Source: Fimbriimonas ginsengisoli
GTDB taxonomy: Bacteria; Armatimonadota; Fimbriimonadia; Fimbriimonadales; Fimbriimonadaceae
Reading direction: 5' to 3'
Assembly: GCA_016179045.1 (NCBI GenBank)
Contig: JACOSL010000029.1
Location: 1 to 37,317, forward strand
DNA length: 37,317 nucleotides
Shown: piece by piece, positions 14,445-22,607 of the stretch
Position numbering within the stretch: position 1 is the stretch's first letter
Layout: every line of letters begins with the position of its first letter
Translations under genes and position numbers: made by a program
Notes under the pieces: generated by a model
What the model was told of the DNA's origin: nothing
What the model saw: only the letters and a program-made list of their open reading frames with translations
The model's database searches: none

Positions 14445-15329
14445 ATGAAGGTGCTCGTCGTCGGAGGCTGGGGCATGCTCGGCTCCGACCTCGTCGCGCA
14501 TCTGCGCTCGGCGGGGCACGACGTGATGGCCCCCCCTCGATCCGTGCTCGACATCGCCTCGCCCGAGTCAGTCGCTGAGGTCGCGCTCGGTAAATACGCC
14601 GCCGAATGGTGCATCAACTGCGCCGCTTACACGGCGGTCGACAAGGCCGAGATCGAGCCGGACATCGCGAACGAGATCAACGGTCTCGCGCCGGGCTATC
14701 TCGCCCGAGCCTGTGCGATGTCAGGTTCAAGGCTGCTGCACGTGAGCACCGACTTCGTCTTCGACGGGTCCTCCGACGCGCCCTATGACGAGGAGGCGCC
14801 CACCCATCCGCTTGGGGCGTATGCGAGGTCGAAACTGGCGGGCGAGCATGCGGTGCTCGCGTCGCTCTCGACTGCGGTTATAGTTCGCACCGCCTGGCTG
14901 TACGGGCCGAACGGAAGCTCTTTCCCCCGGACGATGATCCGGGCGTGGGAGGCAGGCAAGACGCTGAGAGTGGTGGACGATCAAGTTGGCTGCCCAACCT
15001 ACACAGCCGATCTAGCACGAACTCTAGGCGATCTCATCGCGCTCGATCCGGCTCCGGGCATCTATCACGCGGTCGGACCGGAGTCGATGACTTGGCGCCG
15101 GTTCGCCGAACTGACTCTGGCCGCTTGGAGGACGGTTCGCGGGGACGGCCGCGAGGTGAATATCGTTTCGATCGCAACCGAGGACTATCCGACACCGGCG
15201 AAGCGTCCGAAGAGCTCAGTTCTTTCGGTTGCGAAGCTGCAAGGACTGGGCGTGGCGCCCATGCGGCCGGTGGCGGTTTCGCTCGCCGAGTTCTGCCAAC
15301 GAGTCGGCAATTCTCAAGAACCTGTGTAG
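14445..15329 (+). CDS. rfbD: dTDP-4-dehydrorhamnose reductase
   Basis: 294-aa short-chain dehydrogenase that reduces dTDP-4-dehydro-L-rhamnose to dTDP-L-rhamnose with NAD(P)H. The nucleotide-binding motif is VVGGWGMLGSDL (residues 5-16), NCAAYTAVDKAE and HVSTDFVFDG are RmlD signatures, and the catalytic Tyr-Lys pair lies in YARSKLAGE. VRTAWLYGP and VDDQVGCPTYTADLA complete the family pattern. rfbA, rfbB and rfbC are not in the window, so this is a detached member of the rhamnose pathway supplying cell-surface glycans. Confidence 0.93.
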   Translation: MKVLVVGGWGMLGSDLVAHLRSAGHDVMAPPRSVLDIASPESVAEVALGKYAAEWCINCAAYTAVDKAEIEPDIANEINGLAPGYLARACAMSGSRLLHVSTDFVFDGSSDAPYDEEAPTHPLGAYARSKLAGEHAVLASLSTAVIVRTAWLYGPNGSSFPRTMIRAWEAGKTLRVVDDQVGCPTYTADLARTLGDLIALDPAPGIYHAVGPESMTWRRFAELTLAAWRTVRGDGREVNIVSIATEDYPTPAKRPKSSVLSVAKLQGLGVAPMRPVAVSLAEFCQRVGNSQEPV

Positions 15330-15361
15330 GCATTCCGGCGAGTACGCCTATTTTTCCGCGT

Positions 15362-15379
15362 TCCGCAATATAATGCGGA
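15362..15379 (+). promoter_or_regulatory. Palindrome-embedded consensus -10 (TATAAT)
   Basis: TCCGCA-ATATAA-TGCGGA is a perfect 6-bp inverted repeat whose centre forms a consensus TATAAT at 15369-15374. It lies in the 66-bp gap after rfbD and 21 bp before the next ATG (15396), which has AGGGA upstream. It may be a promoter with an overlapping repressor site. Confidence 0.5.
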
Positions 15380-15395
15380 TGAGCAGGGACGATGT

Positions 15396-16394
15396 ATGTC
15401 CTGGCGAAATCGATCTGACCTGGGCACCGATGTGGTGGCCACGGTCCATGATGTCTTGCGCATCGAGGACCAGTGGACGCTGGATCGGGACCGGGGGTTT
15501 ACGTGGTGGGCCGCCGAGTACGCCCAGAGCGTTTGGTCCGACCTGGGCAACTTTCACAACGGCGTTACGCTCTACCGCCTTCACGCCGAAATAGAGCTCG
15601 TGCGAGGCCGCGGCCACGCGACCCAGTGCGAGGTGCCTTTCACGCAAGCGATGTGCGACGCCAACCTCAGCGCGATCACCTACGATCCCCACACCGATCT
15701 TTACAAGCTCCATTGCAGCGTGTACGCGCACGAAGACAACAAGGAATGGCTCAAGCGGGTGTTCCTCGCCGCCGTCGCCCTCCAAGTGGTTGATGCCGAG
15801 TTGAGCGCTCCCGTGTTGGCAGGCGCCTTCGATGTCGCCCCTGCTTGCACAACTCATCCGCGCAGCGGCTCTCGGCTGCTGCGCGACCCGGTTCTCCACG
15901 CGGAGGAGAAGTTCTTCCGGCCCAGCGGCGCGCAACGCTCACGCTGGATCGGGTCGGACGAGTGGGGCGAGGCCCGCTCGCGGGTGGGGCGCATCGCCCA
16001 GCACGCGGTTACGGACGGTAAGAGCTACCTGGAAGCGGAGTTCGACTGGTGCGTCAGCGGGCATACGTTGCCGATCCGGCTCGAGATCAAGGCGGACAAA
16101 CCGCATCACCGCCTCGGCAGCGGTCTTTGCGCCCACCTTTACATGCCGCTTGCGATGGCGGTCGGCTCGCGCGCGCACACCGCCCTCGAACTCAATGCGC
16201 TCGAGCGCAAGGAATGGAACTGGTGCCATGACCTCGGCTCCTGGTGCTGCGAGGGGCCCGACCTCGCCTTTCGGTGCTTCGTGCCAAACATCTCCTATTC
16301 GCGCGACATCCTGCCCGAGCTCGGCCACGACATGGCGATCCGCGCAGGCTGGGTTAACGACATGTTCGCGCACGGTCTGCCGATCACGGCGTAG
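15396..16394 (+). CDS. Hypothetical protein, Trp/His/Cys-rich
   Basis: 332 aa, soluble, no signal peptide or membrane segment seen. It is notably rich in Trp, His and Cys (for example HNGVTLYRLHAEIELVRGRG, LYKLHCSVYAHEDN, KEWNWCHDLGSWCCEG). The N-terminal WRNRSDLGTDVVATVHDVL and C-terminal RDILPELGHDMAIRAGWVNDMFAHGLPI do not match a family I know. Codon use looks like its neighbours. Start chosen for the AGGGA motif about 8 bp upstream and a TATAAT promoter candidate. It could be a metal-binding or enzyme domain; function unknown. Confidence 0.65.
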   Translation: MSWRNRSDLGTDVVATVHDVLRIEDQWTLDRDRGFTWWAAEYAQSVWSDLGNFHNGVTLYRLHAEIELVRGRGHATQCEVPFTQAMCDANLSAITYDPHTDLYKLHCSVYAHEDNKEWLKRVFLAAVALQVVDAELSAPVLAGAFDVAPACTTHPRSGSRLLRDPVLHAEEKFFRPSGAQRSRWIGSDEWGEARSRVGRIAQHAVTDGKSYLEAEFDWCVSGHTLPIRLEIKADKPHHRLGSGLCAHLYMPLAMAVGSRAHTALELNALERKEWNWCHDLGSWCCEGPDLAFRCFVPNISYSRDILPELGHDMAIRAGWVNDMFAHGLPITA

Positions 16395-16483
16395 CGCCGC
16401 GTTGGGCGGTAGCAGGCTGGACCACGGCGCGCAATTCGATTTCGGACGGCGACGCCAACCGGTGGCGCGTCTCTACCCTGACC

Positions 16484-16822
16484 ATGGGGACATTGCAAGA
16501 AAAGAAGCGTCTCAATAATCGATCTAGCCTTGGCGTGCTGCTGGGCCTTGTGCTCGGGTTTGGGGGCCAGTTCGGCATCGCCGCCGCCGCGGATGCCCCG
16601 AACATCTCGCTGCTCGTACTCATGTGCCTGGCGGCGCTTGGAGGCACGGCTCTGTTCATTTGGGGCTGCGCCATGCACGCCAAGGCGAAGGGCCACTCGC
16701 CATGGCTCGGCTTGCTCGGCTTGCTGGGCTGCATCGGCTTGATCGTCTTGGTTGTGATTCCCGACACCTATCGGATCGACGCCGCGAGCGGAAGCGAGGG
16801 GCCACCGCCCCCTGGCGGCTAG
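16484..16822 (+). CDS. Small membrane protein
   Basis: 112 aa with three predicted hydrophobic segments: roughly residues 16-36, 41-62 and 72-92, followed by a short acidic/Pro-Gly tail (SGSEGPPPPGG). The pattern resembles small integral proteins with cytoplasmic tails. No family is recognised. Its TAG stop and the TAG stop of the convergent comF share one CTAG tetranucleotide. Confidence 0.6.
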   Translation: MGTLQEKKRLNNRSSLGVLLGLVLGFGGQFGIAAAADAPNISLLVLMCLAALGGTALFIWGCAMHAKAKGHSPWLGLLGLLGCIGLIVLVVIPDTYRIDAASGSEGPPPPGG

Positions 16823-17475
16823 GGTGTGGCGTTACCCGCCAACGCCAGCGCCGCCACCGACTCTGCGCCTTGCGCCAGCAACGCCTTCGCGCATTCGTGC
16901 ACGGTGTGGCCGGTGGTGATCACATCGTCCACGAGCAGGACGCGGAGCCCCTGCGCCTTCGGCGAGGCCCCGAATGCATGCTCCAGGTTGCGCTGGCGCT
17001 CGGAGGGGCTGAGCCCGGCCTGCGGGCGGGTGGGACGCACGCGCCGGAGCAGATCGCGCCTCACGAGGCTCGTGGGCAACTTTTCGCAAAGCACCGCCGC
17101 CTGGTTGAAGCCTCGCAGCGCCCGGCGGGTCCAGTGGATCGGAACGGGCACGATTACGATTCCCTCTTCGAGCAGCCCATGAGCCTGCACCGAATCCGCG
17201 AGCGTCGAGGCGAGCGGCCGCGCGAGGGCGGTCGCGCCCGAATACTTCAATCTTCGCACCGCTTGCGCGACCCGACTTTCATAGCGATACACCGAGAACT
17301 GCCATCGGAGCGGCTCGCTCGGGTCGAGGGCGACCGGATTCGGCGAGAATTCGCCCAAGCAGCCTTCGCAAATCGAGAGATCACCAAGAGCAGCGCAAAG
17401 CGCGCAACGCCGGGGGTAGGCCCAATCCAGCAGCGGATCAAAAAACCTGGTCCAAGAGGCCTTGGCTGCGTTCAT
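16819..17475 (-). CDS. comF: ComF-family phosphoribosyltransferase-like protein
   Basis: 218-aa protein related to competence factor ComF/GntX. LLDWAYPRRCALCAALGDLSICEGCL gives the N-terminal four-Cys zinc ribbon; VVPVPIHWTRRALRGFNQA and the PRPP-binding loop VLLVDDVITTGHTV (near residue 180) define the type I phosphoribosyltransferase fold. The role is DNA uptake during transformation or an associated helicase partner. The ATG at 17475 is preferred because the zinc ribbon follows shortly; it overlaps the end of the DUF1854 gene by 38 bp, so the two are coupled. Confidence 0.9.
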   Translation of the reverse strand: MNAAKASWTRFFDPLLDWAYPRRCALCAALGDLSICEGCLGEFSPNPVALDPSEPLRWQFSVYRYESRVAQAVRRLKYSGATALARPLASTLADSVQAHGLLEEGIVIVPVPIHWTRRALRGFNQAAVLCEKLPTSLVRRDLLRRVRPTRPQAGLSPSERQRNLEHAFGASPKAQGLRVLLVDDVITTGHTVHECAKALLAQGAESVAALALAGNATP

Positions 17476-17938
17476 CAAACTTCTCCAGGTTTTCGATGTC
17501 GTACTTCTGGCCATCTACCGCAACGATTTGCCAGCGACCCGAACCCATCTCATGGGCGCTGTCCCGCCAGTTGCGCACGAAAAATTCGCACGGCCCACGC
17601 TGAGTCTGAACTCGGAATCGCCACAGCCCCGCCTGTTGCTCGAGGCCATCGATCCGCGAGATCCGAGGCGAGAAGTAGCGCCGATCGAGTTCCTCCTCCA
17701 ACGTCGCGCGCGTGGCGGGCTCAATTCCATCCAGACTTCGCAGGAGGCCAATCTCTTTGCCTGCGTCGTTCTGGATCGACAGATATTCCTCGGGGTGGGC
17801 GAGCGGGAAGGCGCGTCTGATCTTGGCGGCGAGGATGCACAAGCGCCCGGCGATCTCGACCCGGGGCTGGGCGGCGCCTTCGGGGAGCCAGGCGGTTACC
17901 TCGGCCGGATCGAGATAGGTCAGGGTGGTCGAGCCCAC
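17438..17938 (-). CDS. DUF1854 domain protein
   Basis: 166-aa protein of the DUF1854 family. The markers are REFPLAHPEEYLSIQND-like (here RRAFPLAHPEEYLSIQNDAGKEIGLLRSLDGI), EEELDRRYFSPRISRI and the C-terminal YDIENLEKFDERSQGLLDQVF. Function is unknown; members occur near cyanophycin genes or ABC transporters in other bacteria. The start is GTG 17938, selected because minus-strand CATAAT ends exactly 6 bp upstream. Encoded upstream of, and overlapping, comF. Confidence 0.82.
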   Translation of the reverse strand: MGSTTLTYLDPAEVTAWLPEGAAQPRVEIAGRLCILAAKIRRAFPLAHPEEYLSIQNDAGKEIGLLRSLDGIEPATRATLEEELDRRYFSPRISRIDGLEQQAGLWRFRVQTQRGPCEFFVRNWRDSAHEMGSGRWQIVAVDGQKYDIENLEKFDERSQGLLDQVF

Positions 17939-17944
17939 CTTCTC

Positions 17945-17950
17945 ATTATG
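17945..17950 (-). promoter_or_regulatory. -10 element of the DUF1854-comF operon
   Basis: CATAAT followed by 6 bases and GTG, identical in layout to the hicA promoter. Predicts a leaderless transcript. Confidence 0.6.
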
Positions 17951-17971
17951 AAGGTCGGGCTCAAAAGAATG

Positions 17972-17999
17972 AGCCCCGCGCCGTTACCGGTGCGGGGCT
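17972..17999 (-). terminator. Intrinsic terminator of the luxR-type gene
   Basis: Inverted repeat AGCCCCGC...GCGGGGCT (arms 17972-17979 and 17992-17999, 12-base loop). On the minus strand the stem is followed by CATTCTTTTG, a modest T-rich tract, about 20 bp after the LuxR-type gene stop. Confidence 0.6.
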
Positions 18000-18019
18000 G
18001 CAATTCGAAGTTGCCGGTT

Positions 18020-18292
18020 TCAGGCGTCGCCGCGGACGTGCCCGAACGTCGGCTCGAACGGGATCAAGCCCAGTCGCGTGGCGGCACGGAACGCCTGCAC
18101 GCGGTTGTTCACCTGGAGCTTGTCGTAGATGTTCGCGAGGTGGAAGTCAACGGTCCGTTTGGAAACGTACAGGGAGTCCGCTGCTTCCTTGCTGCTGTGG
18201 CCCTGCGCGATCAGACTCAAAACTTCAACTTCCCGCTTGGTAAGCCGGACCGCGCGGAAAACCGCATCCGGCCTGGTGCTTGGCATTGGCAT
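18020..18292 (-). CDS. LuxR-type HTH regulator, stand-alone domain
   Basis: About 90 aa, almost only a GerE/LuxR helix-turn-helix: LTKREVEVLSLIAQGHSSKEAADSLYVSKRTVDFHLANIYDKLQVNNRVQAFRAATRLGL. It lacks a receiver or sensor domain. The ATG at 18292 has GAGGGG upstream; an in-frame start at 18367 would add a short unconserved extension. Single-domain LuxR proteins can act as regulators of growth or development, but target and signal are unknown. Confidence 0.85.
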   Translation of the reverse strand: MPMPSTRPDAVFRAVRLTKREVEVLSLIAQGHSSKEAADSLYVSKRTVDFHLANIYDKLQVNNRVQAFRAATRLGLIPFEPTFGHVRGDA

Positions 18293-18568
18293 GTACCCAC
18301 CCCTCACTGCTATTTCAACCGCCTGGTATGTTGATTCCACAGGCAACCCCCGAATTTGAGACCGCAACGATGCCAGGTCGCAATCTTTTCAGGAAACGCC
18401 GACGGGGGCCTTCGGGCAAGACCACCAAACACGCCTCCAGCAGGGTACGGAGCGGTATTGAACTCGAGCCCCAGCGGGACGGATACTCGAATGATTGCGG
18501 ACTGCTTTGAGGCGCGAAACCTATACCGTACGAAACCCTACTCGACCGACCTCGGATAATTACTAGGT
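18293..18568. other. Intergenic stretch between luxR-type gene and galK
   Basis: No credible gene in these 276 bases. The only clear structure is the small palindrome ACTAG-GT-CTAGT at 18562-18573, overlapping the galK stop on the minus strand. The base composition is less GC-rich than the flanking genes. Confidence 0.5.
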
Positions 18569-19714
18569 CTAGTGTATCAAAAGATTTGTTCCATCGGATG
18601 GGCGAGATTCGAAAATAGTGCCCTCGCGTCCGGTCGCGCGGCTGTAGCCTTCAAGGGCAGCAGCCTCAAATGAAGCAAAGCGGCTTTGGTCGACTAGGGC
18701 GACGCACGCGCCCCCAAAGCCGGCGCCGGTCATCCTCGCGCCCTCGCAGCCTGGCGCGGCGCGAGCTGCCTCCGCCATCGCGTCGAGTTCGGGGCAACTT
18801 ACTTCATAGGCGTCGCGGAGGCTCTCATGGCTCGCCCGCATCAAGGCTCCCAACGATCCAAGGTCGCAGTGCTCGAGCGCGTTGAGGAATGCCCGGCAGC
18901 GATCATTCTCGGTGGTGACGTGGCGGGCGCGACCGGTGAGAACCGACCCGAGACGGGCCGAGGAACGATCGACGTCCTCGGGACGGGCATCGCGCAGGGT
19001 AGGAACGCCAAGCACCGCCGCCGCCCGCTCGCACTCGGCACGGCGTTGGTTGTAAGCCGATTTCGCCAAGCTCCGAGGCACGCCGGTGTCGCAAATCGCG
19101 ATCGTCAGCGAGTCGGGGATGGCCGCGTAGCGGATTTCCAAGGAACGCGTGTCGAGAAACATCGCACTTCCCTCCCGCGATAAGGCGCAAGAGATCGGGT
19201 CCATCACGCCGCACGCGACGCCGAGGAACTCGTTCTCCACGCGCTGGGCGGAAAGCGCGAGCCGCATCGGCTCAAGCTCGGTGCCCGCCAACCGCGCTAA
19301 CGCAAGACCGGCGCCAACGCAGAGCGCGGCGCTGCTCGCGAGCCCGGCGCCGATCGGTATGAAGCTTGCCACCGCCGCATCGAACGCAGGCGGCGCGTAT
19401 CCCGTTTCGATTCCAATCGCCCGAGCCATGCCCGCGACCAGCCCGGCCCATCCGGCGACCGATCTGGGGTCGGCTGTCATGAAATCAAAGGGTTCCGCCT
19501 CGCCTAACTCTCGTGAAACGACCCGCGAGGTCGAGGCGCTGGACCGAGCCGCCATGAACCACAGCCGCCGCTCGATCGCGGCGGGAAACACAAAGCCCTC
19601 GCTCGTGTCGGTGTGCTCTCCGATCAGGTTGACCCTGCCCGGCGCGCAGGCGACAACCTCCGGAGCTCGCCCGTAGATTTGCTCGAACCAGCCGGTCGCT
19701 TCGTCGTAATTCAT
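18569..19714 (-). CDS. galK: Galactokinase
   Basis: 381-aa GHMP kinase that phosphorylates galactose at C1. APGRVNLIGEHTDTSEGFVFPAAIE (residues 24-48) is the galactokinase signature (usual GEHTDYN-GFVLP; the YNG is replaced by TSE here). IGAGLASSAALCVGAG is the ATP-binding GHMP motif, and MTGAGFGGACVAL the C-terminal motif. GVACGVMDPISCALSREG matches the family. No galT, galE or sugar transporter is adjacent, so regulation and pathway partners are elsewhere. The start is an ATG with no obvious upstream ribosome-binding site. Confidence 0.92.
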   Translation of the reverse strand: MNYDEATGWFEQIYGRAPEVVACAPGRVNLIGEHTDTSEGFVFPAAIERRLWFMAARSSASTSRVVSRELGEAEPFDFMTADPRSVAGWAGLVAGMARAIGIETGYAPPAFDAAVASFIPIGAGLASSAALCVGAGLALARLAGTELEPMRLALSAQRVENEFLGVACGVMDPISCALSREGSAMFLDTRSLEIRYAAIPDSLTIAICDTGVPRSLAKSAYNQRRAECERAAAVLGVPTLRDARPEDVDRSSARLGSVLTGRARHVTTENDRCRAFLNALEHCDLGSLGALMRASHESLRDAYEVSCPELDAMAEAARAAPGCEGARMTGAGFGGACVALVDQSRFASFEAAALEGYSRATGREGTIFESRPSDGTNLLIH

Positions 19715-19984
19715 GACTGAAGAGGCGTTGGGTTTACCAGACGACAGTTAAGGGCGGCCCCAAACCGGGCGGTTTACCAGGGCGTTCGGCGAGGGGCCGT
19801 GGAATGCCACGAGCGGCGCTGCGGGTGCTCGCTCAGCCGCCTTGAGCATTCCGCTCGCTGATTCATGCGCTTCTCGGGGCGCGCCCAACGGCAAGGACGC
19901 CGGGGCGTGCCCCTCGCGCTTTCTGGGGAGGCATCGACAACGGTCCCTGCCCCCTGCACGCCTCGCGGGTAACCTTCCCGCCTC

Positions 19985-21394
19985 ATGGGCGATGCCGTCG
20001 TCGAACGCCTCCACCGCTGGCTGCGCGAGCACGAGAGCGAACTGCTCGAGGACACGCGCGCGATGCTTCGCATCCCTTCCATCGAAGGGACTGCGGCGCC
20101 AAACGCGCCGTTCGGGGCCGAGTGCAGGCAAGCTCTCGATCTCGCCCTTGAGATGAGCGGCCGCTTCGGTATGAAAACGAAGGACCTCGAGGGGTTCGTC
20201 GGATATGCCGAGATCGGTCAGGGCCCCCGTATGTTCGCAACGCTCGGCCACCTCGACGTCGTGCCCGTCGGTCCGGGCTGGAAGCACGAGCCTTTTGGCG
20301 CCGAAGTAGATGGCGGCTATATCTATGCTCGCGGCGCCGAGGACGACAAGGGCCCAACTATTGCGTCGCTTTATGCGGTGCGGGCGCTCAAGGAATGCGT
20401 TCCCGACCTGCCCGCCCGCGTGCGGCAGATCTTCGGATGCAACGAAGAGTCGGGCTTTCAGTGCGTGGAGCATTACTTGAAGGTGGACGAGACCCCGACG
20501 CTGGCGGTGAGCCCCGATGCTGGGTGGCCGCTCTATCACGGTGAAAAAGGCATCTATAACCCGGTTATTTCCGCGTCTCTGCCTCAGGGCAGCGTCAGCC
20601 TGCTGGAAGTCTGCGGGGGCCAGCGCATCAATATCGTGCCCGATAGCTGCGAGGCAAGGGTGCGGGTGGCAGCCGGCAGCATCGACGAAGTTCGGGGCAA
20701 GCTCGACGACGCGTGGGACGCGAATGTCCGGTTCGACTGGGAGGGGGTCGACACGATCAAGATCCGAGCTCACGGCAAGGCGGCACACGCGGCGACCCCG
20801 TTCCTTGGCGATTCGGCGCTCACACGCTTGTTTAGGTTCTTGTATGAGATCAGCCCGCTAGACGTTCAGCCTGCTTACGAGAAGCTGCTAGATCTGACCC
20901 ACAACGCAGGCGCGGGGCTCGGTCTTATCGGCACCGACGACGAGACCGGGGACCTCACCGCGAACGTCGGCATCGTCGATACGGCAGACGGACGTGTGCG
21001 CCTGCACTATTCGGTGCGCGCACCGATGACGTGGACAGAGGCGACCATTCACGCGAGGGTGTCCAAGCGACTCGCGATCTTGGGCGACGGAATCCGCGTC
21101 GACGAGGGCCGTTTCAGCCCCGGACTCTTCTTCCCTCTCGATCATCCCCTCGTGTCCACAATCCTCGAGGTTTATCGCGAGGAGACAGGCGACATGGCCG
21201 AGCCGGGCGTGATGGGCGGAGGCACCTATGCGCGTGCGTTTCCCAACGCTGTCAGCATCGGATCGGGCTGGGAGGGAGACGGCAAAGCCCACGAGACCGA
21301 CGAGAGGCTCAAAATTGAAAACCTCTTCAAGATGAGCCGCATATACGCGCATCTCTATTACCGGCTAGCAACTGTGGCAGCGGGGCTTGCGTAG
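19985..21394 (+). CDS. M20-family dipeptidase (PepV-like)
   Basis: 469-aa zinc metallopeptidase. Metal ligands are visible in LGHLDVVPVGPGWKHEPF (His-Asp, near 82-100), YARGAEDDKGPTIA (bridging Asp and catalytic base region), FGCNEESGFQC (Glu-Glu) and GWPLYHGEKG. The PepV-specific GGGTYARAFPNAVSIG and DGKAHETDERLKIENLFK close the second metal site. It likely cleaves dipeptides in the cytoplasm; no signal peptide. The 270 bp upstream hold no gene, so it probably has its own promoter. Glutathione peroxidase follows 8 bp later. Confidence 0.92.
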   Translation: MGDAVVERLHRWLREHESELLEDTRAMLRIPSIEGTAAPNAPFGAECRQALDLALEMSGRFGMKTKDLEGFVGYAEIGQGPRMFATLGHLDVVPVGPGWKHEPFGAEVDGGYIYARGAEDDKGPTIASLYAVRALKECVPDLPARVRQIFGCNEESGFQCVEHYLKVDETPTLAVSPDAGWPLYHGEKGIYNPVISASLPQGSVSLLEVCGGQRINIVPDSCEARVRVAAGSIDEVRGKLDDAWDANVRFDWEGVDTIKIRAHGKAAHAATPFLGDSALTRLFRFLYEISPLDVQPAYEKLLDLTHNAGAGLGLIGTDDETGDLTANVGIVDTADGRVRLHYSVRAPMTWTEATIHARVSKRLAILGDGIRVDEGRFSPGLFFPLDHPLVSTILEVYREETGDMAEPGVMGGGTYARAFPNAVSIGSGWEGDGKAHETDERLKIENLFKMSRIYAHLYYRLATVAAGLA

Positions 21395-21402
21395 AGGCAA
21401 TC

Positions 21403-21963
21403 ATGGAACGCCTCGCCCACATCCTCGCGCTCGTCACTCTGGTCGCAACGCTCGCGCCCGCAGGCGGTTCTCCCCCCGCCAAGGGTTTTTACGCCTTCAC
21501 GATGAAGAGCATCGACGGGAAGCCTGTGCCTCTCAAACGGATGAAGGGCAAGGTCGCGCTCGTGGTCAACGTTGCCACCTTCTGTGGCAACACGCCGCAA
21601 TACGCCGGACTCGAAACTGTCTTCGAAAAGTATCGCAAGCGAGGCTTCACCGTTCTTGGCTTCCCCGCCAACGAATTCGGCGCCCAGGAGCCGGGCACGA
21701 ACGCCGACATCAAGTCGTTTTGCACCAGCAAATACGACGTCAAGTTCCCCATGTTTTCGAAGATCGTCGTGAAGGGCCCGGAAAAGAATCCGCTGTACGC
21801 CTGGCTCATCGAGAACTCGGACCGGCACGACGAGATCGAGTGGAACTTCGCTAAGTTCCTGATCGGACGCGACGGGCACGTCGTAAAGAGGTTTTCTCCG
21901 AAGACCAAGCCGGAATCGCCCGAGGTGATCGCGGCGATCGAGAGCGCGCTCGCGGCCAAGTAA
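21403..21963 (+). CDS. Glutathione peroxidase-family protein (secreted)
   Basis: 186-aa thiol peroxidase with an N-terminal signal peptide (ERLAHILALVTLVATLAPAGG). The active site is NVATFCGNTPQYAGLE with peroxidatic Cys61 (Cys, not selenocysteine). WNFAKFLI carries the conserved Trp-Asn pair. Odd: the usual FPCNQFGGQEPG is FPANEFGAQEPG, so the tetrad Gln is replaced by Glu and the preceding Cys by Ala; the resolving Cys may be Cys in KSFCTSKYD. Predicted exported peroxide detoxification. Separated by 8 bp from pepV-like gene, likely co-transcribed. Confidence 0.9.
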   Translation: MERLAHILALVTLVATLAPAGGSPPAKGFYAFTMKSIDGKPVPLKRMKGKVALVVNVATFCGNTPQYAGLETVFEKYRKRGFTVLGFPANEFGAQEPGTNADIKSFCTSKYDVKFPMFSKIVVKGPEKNPLYAWLIENSDRHDEIEWNFAKFLIGRDGHVVKRFSPKTKPESPEVIAAIESALAAK

Positions 21964-22029
21964 AGCGGGCCGACGCCTCCTTGCAACGTAGCGACATGCC
22001 TCACTATCGCTGCGGGATGGCTCGTGCCC

Positions 22030-22130
22030 GCCGATGCTGAGGCTAACCGAGCCTGCAAGCTTGCCAGTCTTTGGGAGCGCCCCTGCAATTGCGGGGACGG
22101 AGCGCCACCGAGGCTGGAACAACGCCCTTT
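22030..22130 (+). promoter_or_regulatory. Structured 5' leader of the STAS-like gene
   Basis: The 183 bp before the STAS-like gene contain nested pairing: AGGCT-AACCG-AGCCT, a long stem CCAGTCTTTGG with CCGAGGCTGG enclosing the arm CCCC-TGCAATTGC-GGGG, and repeated GGAGCGCC segments. This looks like a folded RNA element. I compared it from memory with GEMM, ydaO, cobalamin, SAM, SAH, TPP and fluoride consensuses and found no match. Function unknown; a terminator remnant is possible. Confidence 0.45.
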
Positions 22131-22146
22131 GGAGAAAAGAAGGGTT

Positions 22147-22536
22147 ATGTACTTGGTCGACGTTATCGAAGCGGAGGGGCTGGTTGAGGCAAGCCTTGGC
22201 GGGCGGGTTACCGCCGAGGAAATGAAAGTGTTCGGGCAGGCCCTCGCTACGAGCCTGCAAACCTTGGTCGGCCAGCGCCGGCTTTTTCTCGACACGTCCC
22301 GGGCCAAAGAGCTCGACCGCGAAGCGCTAGCCGTGCTGTGCGAAGCGAAAGACCGCTGTCTCGGCCTGGGCGACGTGAAGATCGTGTCGCTCGTTCGCGA
22401 TAGCTCGGACGACGTCCGTCAGACCACGCAGCGGCTGCAGGCGGTGCTCGAGGGCAGCGAGCAGATCACGAGCGACCCATTTCTTGCCGGAGCGGCCGAT
22501 CTGGACCCGGCGACAACGGCCCCTGTCGCCGCTTAG
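22147..22536 (+). CDS. Small STAS-like protein
   Basis: 129 aa; alternating strand-helix pattern (YLVDVIEAEGLVEASLGGRVTAEEMKVFGQAL, RRLFLDTSRAKELDREALAVLCEAK, DVKIVSLVRDS) like SpoIIAA/STAS-type domains. A phosphorylatable Ser/Asp position (SRAKEL) is possible. The start ATG at 22147 follows AGGAGAAAAGAAGGG, a good ribosome-binding site and one of few in the window. The C-terminus is Ala/Asp/Thr-rich and probably disordered. Family assignment is tentative; role could be anti-anti-sigma-like regulation. Confidence 0.6.
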   Translation: MYLVDVIEAEGLVEASLGGRVTAEEMKVFGQALATSLQTLVGQRRLFLDTSRAKELDREALAVLCEAKDRCLGLGDVKIVSLVRDSSDDVRQTTQRLQAVLEGSEQITSDPFLAGAADLDPATTAPVAA

Positions 22537-22579
22537 ATGTAACCTCGCGCTCCATTCCTCACAGCGCACCTTGCCAACC

Positions 22580-22603
22580 GCGGCCGGCCAGCCAGCCGGC
22601 CGC
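22580..22603. terminator. Bidirectional terminator
   Basis: Perfect 9-bp inverted repeat GCGGCCGGC...GCCGGCCGC (arms 22580-22588 and 22595-22603, 6-base loop). It is followed by TTTGCTAT on the plus strand. It sits between the convergent STAS-like and haloperoxidase-like genes. Confidence 0.7.
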
Positions 22604-22607
22604 TTTG

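Noticed and set aside
19748-20788. Long open frame opposite the PepV-like gene
   Set aside because: It is antisense to an intact M20 peptidase, has no recognisable domain, and its codon pattern is that of a GC-rich shadow frame.
21583-21585. Selenocysteine at the glutathione peroxidase active site
   Set aside because: The codon in NVATFCGNT is TGT (Cys), not TGA.
22030-22130. Known riboswitch class for the structured leader
   Set aside because: Key consensus motifs of GEMM, ydaO, cobalamin, SAM/SAH, TPP and fluoride classes are missing as far as I can judge by eye.
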